51,249 nucleotides of DNA from Rhodovibrio sp. (GTDB lineage Bacteria > Pseudomonadota > Alphaproteobacteria > Kiloniellales > Rhodovibrionaceae): assembly GCA_007127165.1 (NCBI GenBank), contig SKZV01000202.1, forward strand, positions 1 through 51,249, written 5' to 3'. The notes under the pieces were generated by a model. That model did no database searches. It saw nothing but the letters and a program-made list of their open reading frames with translations, and was not told where the DNA came from. Shown here piece after piece: positions 36,527 to 44,754 of this stretch. A program made the position numbers and the translations under genes. Position 1 is the stretch's first letter; every line of letters starts with the position of its first letter.

Positions 36527-36700
36527 ATGTCACCCGACCTGGAAGCGCTCATCGCCCAAGCGCGCCAACACGTCATGACGCCGGAAGAGGAGCGCGCACA
36601 GCGGCGCAGCTTCGTCTACGGCAACACCCGCATCGAAAACGCCCGCATCACCCGCGAATTGGTCGATGAGGTGGACCGAGAGCTTGAGTGGGGCCGGTAG
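36527..36700 (+). CDS. Orphan 57-residue Fic-antitoxin-like protein
   Basis: Not a long frame but a credible gene: AAAGGGGAAA precedes ATG 36527 by 6-8 bases. The protein reads MSPDLEALIAQARQHVMTP, then EERAQRRSFVYGNTRIEN, ARITRELVDEVDRELEWGR. It is homologous to the Fic partner at 35267 through RRSF-x-YGN and IT-x-E. The sequence NTRIEN contains Glu-Asn, close to the inhibitory (S/T)xxxE(G/N) helix, although the Ser/Thr sits one residue off. No Fic gene follows it; the next gene is an opposing LysR. It is an orphan antitoxin or the remnant of a second module. Confidence 0.7.
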   Translation: MSPDLEALIAQARQHVMTPEEERAQRRSFVYGNTRIENARITRELVDEVDRELEWGR

Positions 36701-36740
36701 GGTGGATTCGGAGCGCGGAGATAATCGACCAACGGCAAGC

Positions 36741-37646
36741 TTACACGGTGCGCGCCGCTTCCGCCTCCGTGCCGATCCACCTACGAAAGGATCGGACGGC
36801 TGGGGTTTCGAGATCTTGGCGCGGCTGGCAGAGATACCAACCCTGAGATCGAGTGACGACGGAAACGTGCGCGGGCACAAGCTCGCCCCGCGCCAACTCG
36901 GCGGCGATGAAGGCGCGATTGGCCATCATGAGTCCCAGGCCATGCACGGCAGCCTGAATCGCCAGGCCGCACGTATCGAAAACCTCCTGCGCGGGCGGTA
37001 GCGGCCTCTGGACACCCACGCTTTGCAGCCATTCCGGCCACACATCCGGCGTTGAGGCCACCTGAATAATGGGTAAGGCAAGCAGGTGTTCGGGCGATTG
37101 CAGCGGCTTGTATCCGGCGAGCAAGCTTGGGCTTGCGACCGGGATCAGTTGTTCGGGAAAAAGAAGCTGCTTTGTGCTCGCGGGCCAGTCCCCTTCTTGC
37201 CCGTACCAGATTCCCGCCTGCGCATGCTCCGTGAACGCGCCCACCTCCGTCGATGTTTGTAGACGCACACGAACATTCGGATAGCGCTGCGCCAAAAGCG
37301 GAAGCCTGGGCAACAACCATCGCTCGGCGAAGGTCGGCATGACGTCAATCACAGCGCTGCGTTGACGCTCGTAGACGTTAAGGTGTTTCGCTCCGTCTAA
37401 AAGCTGCCCAAAAGCGGCGTCCACGAAGGGCCGATAAGTCTCTCCTGCCGCCGTAAGCTGAACGCGGCTGTTCTCCCGAACAAATAAGGGAACGGTTAGG
37501 CTCTCTTCCAGCGCACGAATATGACGGCTGACGGCCCCAGGCGTGACGCCAAGGTCCTCCGCCGCCTTGGTAAAACTCTCCAACCGAGCCGCCGCCTCGA
37601 AAGCGCGGAGCGCATTCAAGGACGGCAGAGTCCGTCCCCTGGTCAT
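36741..37646 (-). CDS. LysR-family regulator, GcvA-like
   Basis: A 301-residue LysR regulator. The N-terminal winged helix is typical of GcvA-like members: LPSLNALRAFEAAARLESF, then TKAAEDLGVTPGAVSRHIRALEE. The effector domain follows (RWLLPRLPLLAQRYPNVRVRLQ). It is divergent from the EamA gene over 185 bp, so EamA is the natural target. The effector is unknown. Together with the second regulator at 48633 the window has two GcvA-like LysR proteins that are paralogous in the helix-turn-helix. Confidence 0.92.
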   Translation of the reverse strand: MTRGRTLPSLNALRAFEAAARLESFTKAAEDLGVTPGAVSRHIRALEESLTVPLFVRENSRVQLTAAGETYRPFVDAAFGQLLDGAKHLNVYERQRSAVIDVMPTFAERWLLPRLPLLAQRYPNVRVRLQTSTEVGAFTEHAQAGIWYGQEGDWPASTKQLLFPEQLIPVASPSLLAGYKPLQSPEHLLALPIIQVASTPDVWPEWLQSVGVQRPLPPAQEVFDTCGLAIQAAVHGLGLMMANRAFIAAELARGELVPAHVSVVTRSQGWYLCQPRQDLETPAVRSFRRWIGTEAEAARTV

Positions 37647-37748
37647 TGCCGTGACAAAAACTCAACAGCCGTTGATTCAAACGGCATTGTACCGCGATTC
37701 ACCGCGTGCAATACCCCATTTGCGCGAAGGAACTCACTTTATGAACCC

Positions 37749-37762
37749 ATGATAACGATCAT
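37749..37762. promoter_or_regulatory. Candidate operator between LysR and EamA genes
   Basis: ATGAT-AACG-ATCAT is a perfect 5-bp inverted repeat in an AT-richer spacer between the two divergent genes, 70 bp before the EamA start. The dyad is seen; binding by the LysR regulator is inference. Confidence 0.35.
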
Positions 37763-37831
37763 TTGAGAGGGCGGCTTGTCTAATGAGTAGAATCTTCCTG
37801 CTTATCTTGAGCATCTAAGGCGCTAATAGAA

Positions 37832-38707
37832 ATGCCGCCAAAGCTGTTGGCTCTACTGGCAGTGGGGTTCTGGTCAACGAACGCCTTTGCCGCGAAGTAC
37901 GCTTTCGTCGATCTGACCGTCATTCAGGTGCTGACCGTTCAGTTTGCGACAGCGTTCCTGGTTTTGTCGCTGCTACGCGCCTTTCAGCACGGCACTGTTA
38001 GCCTTTTCGTCGGTTGGCCGCCCATACGTTTTATTTTCGTTGGTATGGTTGGGCTGACCGGAACGATCTTTCTCCAGTATCTCGCCTTCGACCTCGGTCA
38101 TATCATGGAAGCAAACGTGATCGCCTACGCTTGGCCGCTTTTCGTCGCGGTCTGGGCGGCGGCAGTGTTACGCAATGCGCAGGGATGGACGGGCTTGGCG
38201 CTGGCTTCTGTCGGATTTGCGGGGGTCGCCGTGATCTTCAACGCCCGCTCCGGGCTTGATTTCACAGTGGACGGGACCCTTGGATATGCGATTGCGGTGG
38301 CCTCGGCATTCTGCATGGCGTTTTACACCGTAGCTTCCTCGCGCATCCGGGTTTCAGGAGACCGCCTGCTTATCCCAGCCACCGGACTCGGCGCGATTAT
38401 CGCTTTCGGATTGAGTCTTCACGGCGGTGTCGGCTGGCCGAACCCTTCGAACTGGCTGATCGCGGCATATATCGGTACCGGGCCGATGGCGGCCGGTTTC
38501 GCCCTCTGGACCAAGGCCATGGCTGGCGAAGGTGTCAAGCGCCTTGCGCCCATCGGCTACGCAACTCCCCTGGCCTCCACGGCGCTGCTGCTCGTGTCCG
38601 GCGAGAGTTTCACCATGCAAACCCTTACTGGCGCGCTCATGGTACTGGCGTGCAGCATCGGCGTTCTCGCGATCAAGCCGAAGGCTGAGGAACAAAAAAC
38701 CGCTTAG
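37832..38707 (+). CDS. EamA/DMT-family transporter
   Basis: A 291-residue inner-membrane transporter of the drug/metabolite superfamily, with ten predicted helices in two EamA repeats (first PPKLLALLAVGFWSTNAFAA; second near residue 150, DGTLGYAIAVASAFCMAFYT). The C-terminal positively charged tail faces the cytoplasm. Members export amino acids or other metabolites. The substrate is unknown. Its divergence from a LysR gene suggests substrate-induced control. Confidence 0.92.
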   Translation: MPPKLLALLAVGFWSTNAFAAKYAFVDLTVIQVLTVQFATAFLVLSLLRAFQHGTVSLFVGWPPIRFIFVGMVGLTGTIFLQYLAFDLGHIMEANVIAYAWPLFVAVWAAAVLRNAQGWTGLALASVGFAGVAVIFNARSGLDFTVDGTLGYAIAVASAFCMAFYTVASSRIRVSGDRLLIPATGLGAIIAFGLSLHGGVGWPNPSNWLIAAYIGTGPMAAGFALWTKAMAGEGVKRLAPIGYATPLASTALLLVSGESFTMQTLTGALMVLACSIGVLAIKPKAEEQKTA

Positions 38708-38732
38708 TCGATAAGCCTCTCTTTGGGCGGAG

Positions 38733-39044
38733 ATGCACCGGCGGCTTCACGCGGCTTACCGCGCGCTGCCGCTGCGCCACGACCCGGCCTACCCGCTCGC
38801 CGAGGACGGACTGCGCGAGATCGAAGAGCATCTGGATTTCCTCCGGAACACCCTCGCGGCCACCCCGCCCGGAACGCTGGCCGGAGCGCGGGCGCTGGCG
38901 CGGGCGATCCTCGCCATGGCCGGTGAGAACGGCGCGTGCATCGCCAAGCCGCCGCGCTACGGCTATCCCGACCCCGAGGTGACGCGACGCCTGGCGGAGT
39001 ACGTGTTGCACCTGGAAGAAGACGGCGGAGCGGCGGGCCGCTGA
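38733..39044 (+). CDS. Small protein of unknown function
   Basis: A 103-residue helical protein (EDGLREIEEHLDFLRNTL; GARALARAILAMAGENG) with a C-terminal helix ending in Glu/Asp and Gly. No membrane segment or signal. It lies 25 bp after EamA and 122 bp before asnB on the same strand and could belong to either transcript. I do not recognise it. The frame and codon use look genuine. Confidence 0.6.
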   Translation: MHRRLHAAYRALPLRHDPAYPLAEDGLREIEEHLDFLRNTLAATPPGTLAGARALARAILAMAGENGACIAKPPRYGYPDPEVTRRLAEYVLHLEEDGGAAGR

Positions 39045-39166
39045 AATACCCAAAACCCGACTCATATGTCGTTTTTCGTATATTATCCGTCGAGTCTGTC
39101 CCTTTGAAGACATTCGAATGTCGCTATATTGATAGCCATCGGAAACAACGAGGGACCTTTGACGTT

Positions 39167-40699
39167 ATGTGTGGAATTGCCGCCTTATGGGGCGAGAGCG
39201 ATCGGACGACTGTTGAAGCCATTTTGAACAAGCTGAACCATCGCGGACCGGACGGCGAGGGTCTGCACGTCACCTCGGCGGAGCGCGCCACCGGCGCCTC
39301 GACGCTGGGGCACACGCGGCTCGCGATCATCGACCCCGCGGGCGGACGGCAGCCCATTTTGGGCGGCGCGGCAGATGATGAGCCCGCGCTGATCTGCAAC
39401 GGCATGATCTACAATTACCGCCAACTCCGCGAGCGCCTGCCGGGCGCCAACTTCACCACCGAAAGCGACAGCGAGAGCGTGCTGCACGGCTATCTGGCCT
39501 GGGGCGAGCGCATCGTCGAAGCGCTCGACGGCATGTTCGCCTTCGTGCTGCTCGACGGCGCGGGCCACCTCTTCGCCGCGCGCGATCCGCTGGGCATCAA
39601 GCCGCTGTACTGGGGCAAGGTCGGCGGCCGCCTCGCCTTCGCCAGCGAGATCAAGGCGCTGGCCGGAGTGGCGGAAGAGATTGAGGAGTTCCCCGCCGGG
39701 CACTGCTACGACAGCCGCAAGGGCCTGCGCCGCTACTACAGCGTGCCGCAGCCGCGCGACACCGGCGCGAGCGAGGCCGAGAGCCTGACGGAATTACGCA
39801 TGACGATGGAAAAGGCCGTGGTGAAGCGCCTGCGCAGCGACGTACCGCTGGGCTGCTTCCTCTCCGGCGGGCTGGACAGCTCGATCATCGCCGCCGTCGC
39901 GCGCCAGCACCTCGACACGCTGCACACCTTCGCGGTGGGGCTGGAAGGCTCCTCCGACCTCGCGGCGGCGCGCAAGGTCGCCCGGCACCTGGACACGATC
40001 CACCACGAGTACGTCATCGAGCCTCGCGAGGTCGTGGAGGTGCTGCCGCAGGTGCTGCACCACCTGGAATCCTACGACCGCGATCTGGTGCGCAGCGCCG
40101 TCCCGACCTATTTCGTCGCCCGCCTCGCCGCACAGGACATGAAGGTCGTGCTCACCGGCGAGGGTGCGGACGAGTTGTTCGCGGGCTACAGCTACTACGC
40201 CGATTACGACGATCCGGCGCTATTGCAACGGGAGTTGCGGCGCTCGCTGATGGCGATGCACAACGTGAACCTGCAACGCGTCGACCGCATGACGATGGCG
40301 CACAGCCTGGAAGCGCGCGTGCCCTTCCTCGACAAGACCATGCTGGACCTCGCCATGCGCATCCCGGCGCAGTGGAAGCAGCGCCCGGAAAAGGGCTGCG
40401 ACGGCGAGAAGTGGATTCTCCGCAAGGCCTTCGAGGACATGCTGCCGGAGGAGATCGTCTGGCGCGGCAAGCTCCAGTTCGACGAGGGCAGCGGCTTCAG
40501 CGACTACCTCGCCGACTACGCGGAGCGCGAGCACGCGGCGGGCCGCATCGAAGAGTCGCCGCACGCCCGCAATCCCGAGGAAGCGCTCTACCGCAGCCTG
40601 CTGGGCCGGACCTTCGACGATCCGGACCTGGTGCTGGGCCTGACCGCCCACTGGGAAAGCGGGCGTGAAGACCAGACGGTGAAGAAGAAGGCGGCTTGA
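39167..40699 (+). CDS. asnB: Asparagine synthase (glutamine-hydrolysing)
   Basis: A 510-residue AsnB-type enzyme. The N-terminal class II amidotransferase starts MCGIAALWG, with Cys2 as nucleophile, then NHRGPDGEG and the loop CNGMIYNYRQLR. The synthetase domain has the PP-loop SGGLDSSIIAA near residue 238 and GEGADELFAGYSYY. It uses glutamine nitrogen and ATP to make asparagine, or amidates a related carboxylate. It is shorter than many AsnB homologues (about 550-640), mostly in the C-terminal part. It sits after a small unknown gene; the REP-like pair follows. Confidence 0.93.
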   Translation: MCGIAALWGESDRTTVEAILNKLNHRGPDGEGLHVTSAERATGASTLGHTRLAIIDPAGGRQPILGGAADDEPALICNGMIYNYRQLRERLPGANFTTESDSESVLHGYLAWGERIVEALDGMFAFVLLDGAGHLFAARDPLGIKPLYWGKVGGRLAFASEIKALAGVAEEIEEFPAGHCYDSRKGLRRYYSVPQPRDTGASEAESLTELRMTMEKAVVKRLRSDVPLGCFLSGGLDSSIIAAVARQHLDTLHTFAVGLEGSSDLAAARKVARHLDTIHHEYVIEPREVVEVLPQVLHHLESYDRDLVRSAVPTYFVARLAAQDMKVVLTGEGADELFAGYSYYADYDDPALLQRELRRSLMAMHNVNLQRVDRMTMAHSLEARVPFLDKTMLDLAMRIPAQWKQRPEKGCDGEKWILRKAFEDMLPEEIVWRGKLQFDEGSGFSDYLADYAEREHAAGRIEESPHARNPEEALYRSLLGRTFDDPDLVLGLTAHWESGREDQTVKKKAA

Positions 40700-40734
40700 G
40701 GGAGAGAGCGCGGCCTATTTCCGAAATAAACTGA

Positions 40735-40852
40735 CCTCATCCCGAGTAGGCCCGCTTGGGCCGTATCGAGGGACCCTCCCTGCAAGACTGCGCACGGTGC
40801 TGGTCCCTCGATACGGCGCTGAAGAAGCGCCTACTCGGGATGAGGCGTTTTT
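40735..40852. repeat. Inverted pair of REP-like palindromic units, possible terminator
   Basis: Left unit 40735-40775 and right unit 40802-40845 are inverted copies: CCTCATCCCGAGTAGGC (40735) with GCCTACTCGGGATGAGG (40829), and CCGTATCGAGGGACC (40761) with GGTCCCTCGATACGG (40802). Each unit has a different internal small stem, GGCCC-GCTT-GGGCC and GCGCT-GAAGA-AGCGC. A T-run follows at 40848-40852. The element lies between convergent asnB and accC and could stop both transcripts. Similar motifs recur in alphaproteobacterial genomes (from memory). Confidence 0.85.
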
Positions 40853-40866
40853 CTGGCTCCTGGAGC

Positions 40867-42216
40867 CTAATCCTCCGTCATCGCATCCACATAGCGTTGC
40901 AGCCAGTGGATGTCATAGGCCCCGTCGATGAACTCGGGCTCGGCGATCAGTTTGCGGTGGAGCGGGATCGTCGTTTCGACCCCCTCCACCACGAACTCCT
41001 CCAACGCGCGGCGCAGGCGCATCAGACACTCGTTGCGGGTCTGGCCATGGACGATCAACTTGGCGATCAGGCTGTCGTAGTAGGGCGGAATCCGGTAGCC
41101 CGCGTAAAGACCGCTATCCACCCGTACGGACAGGCCGCCGGGGGCGTGATAATCGGTCACCTTGCCCGGCGAAGGGACGAAGGTGCGGGGATTCTCGGCG
41201 TTGATCCGGCACTCGATGGCGTGGCCCTGAATGACCACATCGCCTTGCGACATGGCCAGCGGCAAACCGGCGGCGGCGCGAATCTGCTCGCGCACCAGAT
41301 CGACGCCGGTGATCGCCTCGGTCACCGGATGTTCGACCTGCAGCCGGGTATTCATCTCGATAAAATAGAACTGGCCGTCTTCGTAAAGAAACTCGAAGGT
41401 GCCGACGCCCTTGTAGCCCATGGCGCGCGTGGCTTCGGCGGCCCTGCGTCCGATTTCCGCGCGCTGATCGGGGTTGAGCGCGGGCGACGGCCCCTCTTCC
41501 AGCATCTTCTGATGGCGGCGCTGCAAGGAGCAGTCGCGGTCGCCCAGATGCACCACGTTCCCGTGGGCGTCCGCCAGCACCTGGATTTCGATATGGCGCG
41601 GATGGCCCAGGTACTTCTCCAGATACACCGCTTCGTAGCCAAAGGCGTTGCGCGCCTCGTTGCGGGCCAGACGCAGCGCGTCACCCATCGCCGCCCGGTT
41701 GACCGCGACCTTCATGCCGCGCCCGCCGCCGCCCGCCGCCGCCTTGATCAGCACCGGATAGCCGATCTTCTCGGCCACGCGCCAGGCTTCCTCGTCGGTA
41801 TCGATGGCCCCTTCAGAGCCGGGAACGACCGGCACGCCCAGTTCGCGCATCGTGCGCTTGGCGGTCACCTTGTCGCCCATCGAGCGCAGATGCACCGGAT
41901 CGGGACCGATGAAGGTCAGCCCGTGCTCCGCCACCATCGTCGCGAAGTCCGCATTCTCGGACAGAAAGCCCACACCGGGATGAATCGCGTCCGCGCCGGT
42001 GATCGTGGCGGCGGAGAGGATCGCAGGCATGTTGAGGTAGCTGTCCTTGCTCGGCGGCGGACCGATACAAACGCTTTCGTCGGCGAGGCGCACGTGCATG
42101 GCATCCTCATCCGCCGTGGAATGGACGGCGACGGTGTGAATGCCCATCTCGCGGCAGGCGCGATGAATACGCAGCGCGATCTCACCCCGGTTGGCGATCA
42201 ATACCTTCTCGAACAT
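40867..42216 (-). CDS. accC: Acetyl-CoA carboxylase biotin carboxylase subunit
   Basis: Carboxylates the biotin on AccB with bicarbonate and ATP. The 449-residue protein begins MFEKVLIANRGEIALRIHRACREMG and has the ATP-grasp glycine-rich loop KAAAGGGGRGMKV, HLGDRDCSLQRRHQKMLEEGP and the catalytic EMNTRLQVEHPVTE. The family length is 445-450. It follows accB in the same operon after 20 bp. The order aroQ-accB-accC is the classical alphaproteobacterial arrangement. Confidence 0.97.
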   Translation of the reverse strand: MFEKVLIANRGEIALRIHRACREMGIHTVAVHSTADEDAMHVRLADESVCIGPPPSKDSYLNMPAILSAATITGADAIHPGVGFLSENADFATMVAEHGLTFIGPDPVHLRSMGDKVTAKRTMRELGVPVVPGSEGAIDTDEEAWRVAEKIGYPVLIKAAAGGGGRGMKVAVNRAAMGDALRLARNEARNAFGYEAVYLEKYLGHPRHIEIQVLADAHGNVVHLGDRDCSLQRRHQKMLEEGPSPALNPDQRAEIGRRAAEATRAMGYKGVGTFEFLYEDGQFYFIEMNTRLQVEHPVTEAITGVDLVREQIRAAAGLPLAMSQGDVVIQGHAIECRINAENPRTFVPSPGKVTDYHAPGGLSVRVDSGLYAGYRIPPYYDSLIAKLIVHGQTRNECLMRLRRALEEFVVEGVETTIPLHRKLIAEPEFIDGAYDIHWLQRYVDAMTED

Positions 42217-42236
42217 GGCGCTGACCCGCCGCCCGA

Positions 42237-42695
42237 CTATTCGACGACCAGCAACGGCTCGCCGAACTCGACCGGCTGACCATCGCTGACGAAGATCCGG
42301 GTGACCGTGCCTGCGCGCGGTGCGGGAAGCGGGTTCATCACCTTCATCGCTTCGACGATCACGAGCGTCTGACCCTCCCGCACGCTGTCGCCGACCTGCA
42401 CAAAGGCGGGCGCGTTCGGCTCCGCCGCCAGATAGATCGTGCCCACCATCGGCGAGGTCACGGCCCCTGCCGGAACCGGCTCGCTGCTCTCCGCCGAGGG
42501 CGCAGGAGCAGCGTTGAGATGCGCGGACGCGACCGGCGCCGCGGCCGGCATCGGCGCGCTGACGGACTGATGAATTTGCCGGGCCACGCGGATTCGCTGT
42601 CCGCCCGCCTCGTACTCTATTTCGCTTAGATCGGCGTCTTTCAGCAATTGCGAAAGCCGCTTGACCAGATCTTCATCCAATTCGAACTCGGCCAA
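42237..42695 (-). CDS. accB: Biotin carboxyl carrier protein of acetyl-CoA carboxylase, TTG start
   Basis: A 152-residue carrier. The C-terminal biotinyl domain contains EAMKVMN with Lys118 as biotin acceptor. Residues 45-75 are an Ala/Pro/Ser linker. The start codon is TTG at 42695, immediately after the aroQ stop TGA; a strong GGAGGAGG lies six bases ahead, and no ATG is available upstream in frame, so the rare start is convincing. This is probably a rate-limiting start in a coupled aroQ-accB-accC operon. Confidence 0.95.
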   Translation of the reverse strand: MAEFELDEDLVKRLSQLLKDADLSEIEYEAGGQRIRVARQIHQSVSAPMPAAAPVASAHLNAAPAPSAESSEPVPAGAVTSPMVGTIYLAAEPNAPAFVQVGDSVREGQTLVIVEAMKVMNPLPAPRAGTVTRIFVSDGQPVEFGEPLLVVE

Positions 42696-43169
42696 TCAGG
42701 CCTCCTCCTTACAGCCAAGGCAGCTGGCCAGCGCGTCGAGCGCATAGGCGTAGCCGTCCTTGCCGAACCCGCAAATCAGACCAATTGCGGCCTGGCTAAT
42801 GTAGGAATGGTGTCTGAACTCTTCTCGCTTGAAAAGATTCGACAGATGCACCTCGACCGCTGGCAACTGCACCGCCAAAAGGGCATCCAGCAAGGCGACC
42901 GAGGTGTGCGTATAGGCCCCGGCATTGACGACGATCCCGGAACAGCGGCCTCGCGCCTCCTGCACCCAGTCCACCAAGTCCCCCTCGCGATTCGATTGCC
43001 GGAAATCGATCAGCAGGCCGTGGTGTTCCGCCCGCGCTTGGCACAGCGCCTCGACATCGGCAAGGGTATCCCGCCCGTACACCTCGGGCTCGCGGGTTCC
43101 CAGCAGATTCAGGTTCGGACCATTTAAGATCAGTATGCAAGGCGACTGCGGCAAGCGAGCCTCCAACAC
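42696..43169 (-). CDS. aroQ: Type II 3-dehydroquinate dehydratase
   Basis: A 157-residue type II dehydroquinase of the shikimate pathway. [18 protein letters not shown] carries the catalytic Tyr near residue 31, [12 protein letters not shown] the active-site Asn and His, and [18 protein letters not shown] the substrate-binding His/Arg. It begins the accB-accC operon; its stop TGA touches the accB TTG start. The second shikimate gene in the window (aroC) is far away. Confidence 0.96.
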   Translation of the reverse strand: MLEARLPQSPCILILNGPNLNLLGTREPEVYGRDTLADVEALCQARAEHHGLLIDFRQSNREGDLVDWVQEARGRCSGIVVNAGAYTHTSVALLDALLAVQLPAVEVHLSNLFKREEFRHHSYISQAAIGLICGFGKDGYAYALDALASCLGCKEEA

Positions 43170-43262
43170 AACCCGGAACGCGGGCTAGAGCTAGCACAAG
43201 CAGCCCGCGCCGTGCAACGCGCGTTCGACCGGCTTCAATAGGATAAAGGGCCGCCTTAACGA

Positions 43263-43291
43263 TTGACAGGACCTTGGGCTTGTTGTAGGAC
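43263..43291 (+). promoter_or_regulatory. Candidate promoter of the M15 peptidase gene
   Basis: A perfect TTGACA (43263-43268) is followed after 17 bp by TAGGAC (43286-43291), a weak -10 box. It would transcribe the hairpin at 43319-43339 and the gene at 43359. Confidence 0.35.
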
Positions 43292-43318
43292 TTTGCACCT
43301 AGGGGCGGGCGACATCCT

Positions 43319-43339
43319 GCCCCAGGCGCGGCCTGGGGC
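43319..43339 (+). promoter_or_regulatory. Leader hairpin just upstream of the M15 peptidase gene
   Basis: GCCCCAGGC-GCG-GCCTGGGGC is a perfect 9-bp stem with a 3-base loop. It ends five bases before the GGAGG ribosome-binding site (43345-43349) of the gene starting at 43359. It could affect translation or mRNA stability, but no T-run follows it. Confidence 0.5.
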
Positions 43340-43358
43340 GCAATGGAGGCTCACGAGA

Positions 43359-43832
43359 ATGACTCGGTTGTCGCCCAATTTCATACTGGCTGAACTGATA
43401 CGAAGTCGGACCGCCCTGCAACGCGGTCTCGACAACACGCCGGACGACTCGGCCTTGGCCGCTTTGCGGCGGCTGACGGAAAACATCCTGCAGCCGGTGC
43501 GCGAGCGTTTCGGCCTGCCCTTCTCTCCCAGCAGCGCCTACCGCAGCGCTGCCGTGAACCGCGCGGTCGGCGGCTCACCGCACTCACAGCACCTGCGCGG
43601 CGAGGCTGCGGATTTTTCCATTCCCGGCGTCGGGGCGTTGACGGTCGCGCAGTTCATCCGCGACCATTTGAGCTTCGATCAGTTGATTCTCGCAACGGGA
43701 CCCGGCGGCGATCCGCAGCGCGGCTGGCTGCACTGCTCCTACCGCAACGAAAAGGAAAACCGCCGCCAGCTTCTGACCTTCCGGGACGGTCGCTACCTGC
43801 CGGGCTTGCCGGGGGAAACGGTGGCGGTCTGA
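43359..43832 (+). CDS. M15-type D-Ala-D-Ala carboxypeptidase-like protein
   Basis: A 157-residue peptidase M15-type domain. Zinc ligands are His and Asp in SQHLRGEAADFSI and a second His in GWLHCSYR; the catalytic Asp lies between. The motif SSAYRSAAVNRAVGG fits the M15_3 group that resembles L,D- and D,D-carboxypeptidases and phage endolysin-like enzymes. No signal peptide is visible, so it may act in the cytoplasm, be exported in a holin-like or other way, or be phage-derived. No other phage gene is nearby. Confidence 0.85.
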   Translation: MTRLSPNFILAELIRSRTALQRGLDNTPDDSALAALRRLTENILQPVRERFGLPFSPSSAYRSAAVNRAVGGSPHSQHLRGEAADFSIPGVGALTVAQFIRDHLSFDQLILATGPGGDPQRGWLHCSYRNEKENRRQLLTFRDGRYLPGLPGETVAV

Positions 43833-43854
43833 GGAGGACGCCGTGGAGAGACAA

Positions 43855-43880
43855 GGGGCGGGAGTTCGCACTCCCGCCCC
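43855..43880. terminator. Hairpin between convergent genes
   Basis: GGGGCGGGAG-TTCGCA-CTCCCGCCCC is a perfect 10-bp stem with a 6-base loop between the M15 gene (ends 43832) and the DsbA-like gene (ends 43901). Neither side has a strong T-run, so termination is plausible but unproven. Confidence 0.6.
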
Positions 43881-43900
43881 GCCGCGCGGCGGCGCGAAGT

Positions 43901-44710
43901 TTACTCCCCGGCGCGGGCTTCGGCGATCAGGTCTTCCATCTGCTCACGGCTGATCGCGCCGGGCACGACCTGACCTGCGATGACGAAGGCCGGAGTTCCG
44001 CCAATGTCGAGCGCCTCCGCCACCTGAAAGCTGCGGCGCAGTTCCGCGTTGATCTCCGGCGCCTGCATGTCGGCGCGCAGGCGGTCCATGTCGAGACCCA
44101 TGCTGTTGGCCAGCGCAAGGGCGCGCTCGCCGTTCACGCTCGGCACCTCGGTCATCAGCTTCAGGTGGAATTCCTGATAAACGCCCTGCTTCGAAGCGGC
44201 CAAGGCGACCTGTGCGGCCTCCACCGAATCCTGCCCAAGGATCGGGAACTCGCGCATGATCAGCCGGACGTTGCCGTCGTCCTCCACCGCGTCGAGAACG
44301 TCGGCCGCCACCGCCCGGCAGAACCCGCAACGGTAGTCGAAAAACTCCACAAGCGTCACATCCCCCTCGGGATTCCCCAGAACCGGCAGCATTCCGGGAT
44401 CTTCCAGATCCGCCCGCTGCGCCTCCAGCCCCTGTTGGCGGCGTTCGCTCTGCGCCGCCTGCTCGCGTTCCTGGAGGCGCTGGATCGCCTCGTAGACCAC
44501 CTCGGGGTTCTCCAGCAGATAGTCGCGCACGATCTCGCGGATCGCATCTTCTTCTTCCGCATCGAAGGCATCCGCCTGCGCCTTCGACGGATATCCGGCG
44601 AGAGCACCGAGAGCGAGCGTCAAGAGCAGGGCCGCCGCCGCCGCGCGCGCAATCCGCTGCAACGTAGGCCGATCCGTTAGGTGCCAATCCGTCATGCGCC
44701 GAAATGTCAT
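43901..44710 (-). CDS. DsbA-family thiol-disulfide oxidoreductase
   Basis: A 269-residue exported thioredoxin-fold protein. The signal peptide is residues 8-40 or so (IARAAAAALLLTLALGALAG, ending near AQADAF), then an acidic coiled coil of about 60 residues (EREQAAQSERRQQGLEAQRA). The active site CGFC lies in EFFDYRCGFCRA, and the cis-Pro is in IGGTPAFVIAGQVVPG. It would form or shuffle disulfides in the periplasm; DsbA/DsbG-like type. Start is ATG 44710; the frame stays open through the upstream M48 gene end. It lies 45 bp after the M48 protease on the same strand and is probably cotranscribed. Confidence 0.9.
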   Translation of the reverse strand: MTFRRMTDWHLTDRPTLQRIARAAAAALLLTLALGALAGYPSKAQADAFDAEEEDAIREIVRDYLLENPEVVYEAIQRLQEREQAAQSERRQQGLEAQRADLEDPGMLPVLGNPEGDVTLVEFFDYRCGFCRAVAADVLDAVEDDGNVRLIMREFPILGQDSVEAAQVALAASKQGVYQEFHLKLMTEVPSVNGERALALANSMGLDMDRLRADMQAPEINAELRRSFQVAEALDIGGTPAFVIAGQVVPGAISREQMEDLIAEARAGE

Positions 44711-44754
44711 TGTCCGCTGTGTCCTCATTCTTCTATTTACTGACCGGCTTCTGT

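Noticed and set aside
40756-42279. A 507-codon plus-strand frame antisense to accC
   Set aside because: Shadow of accC; it begins in the REP-like element and has no recognisable domain.
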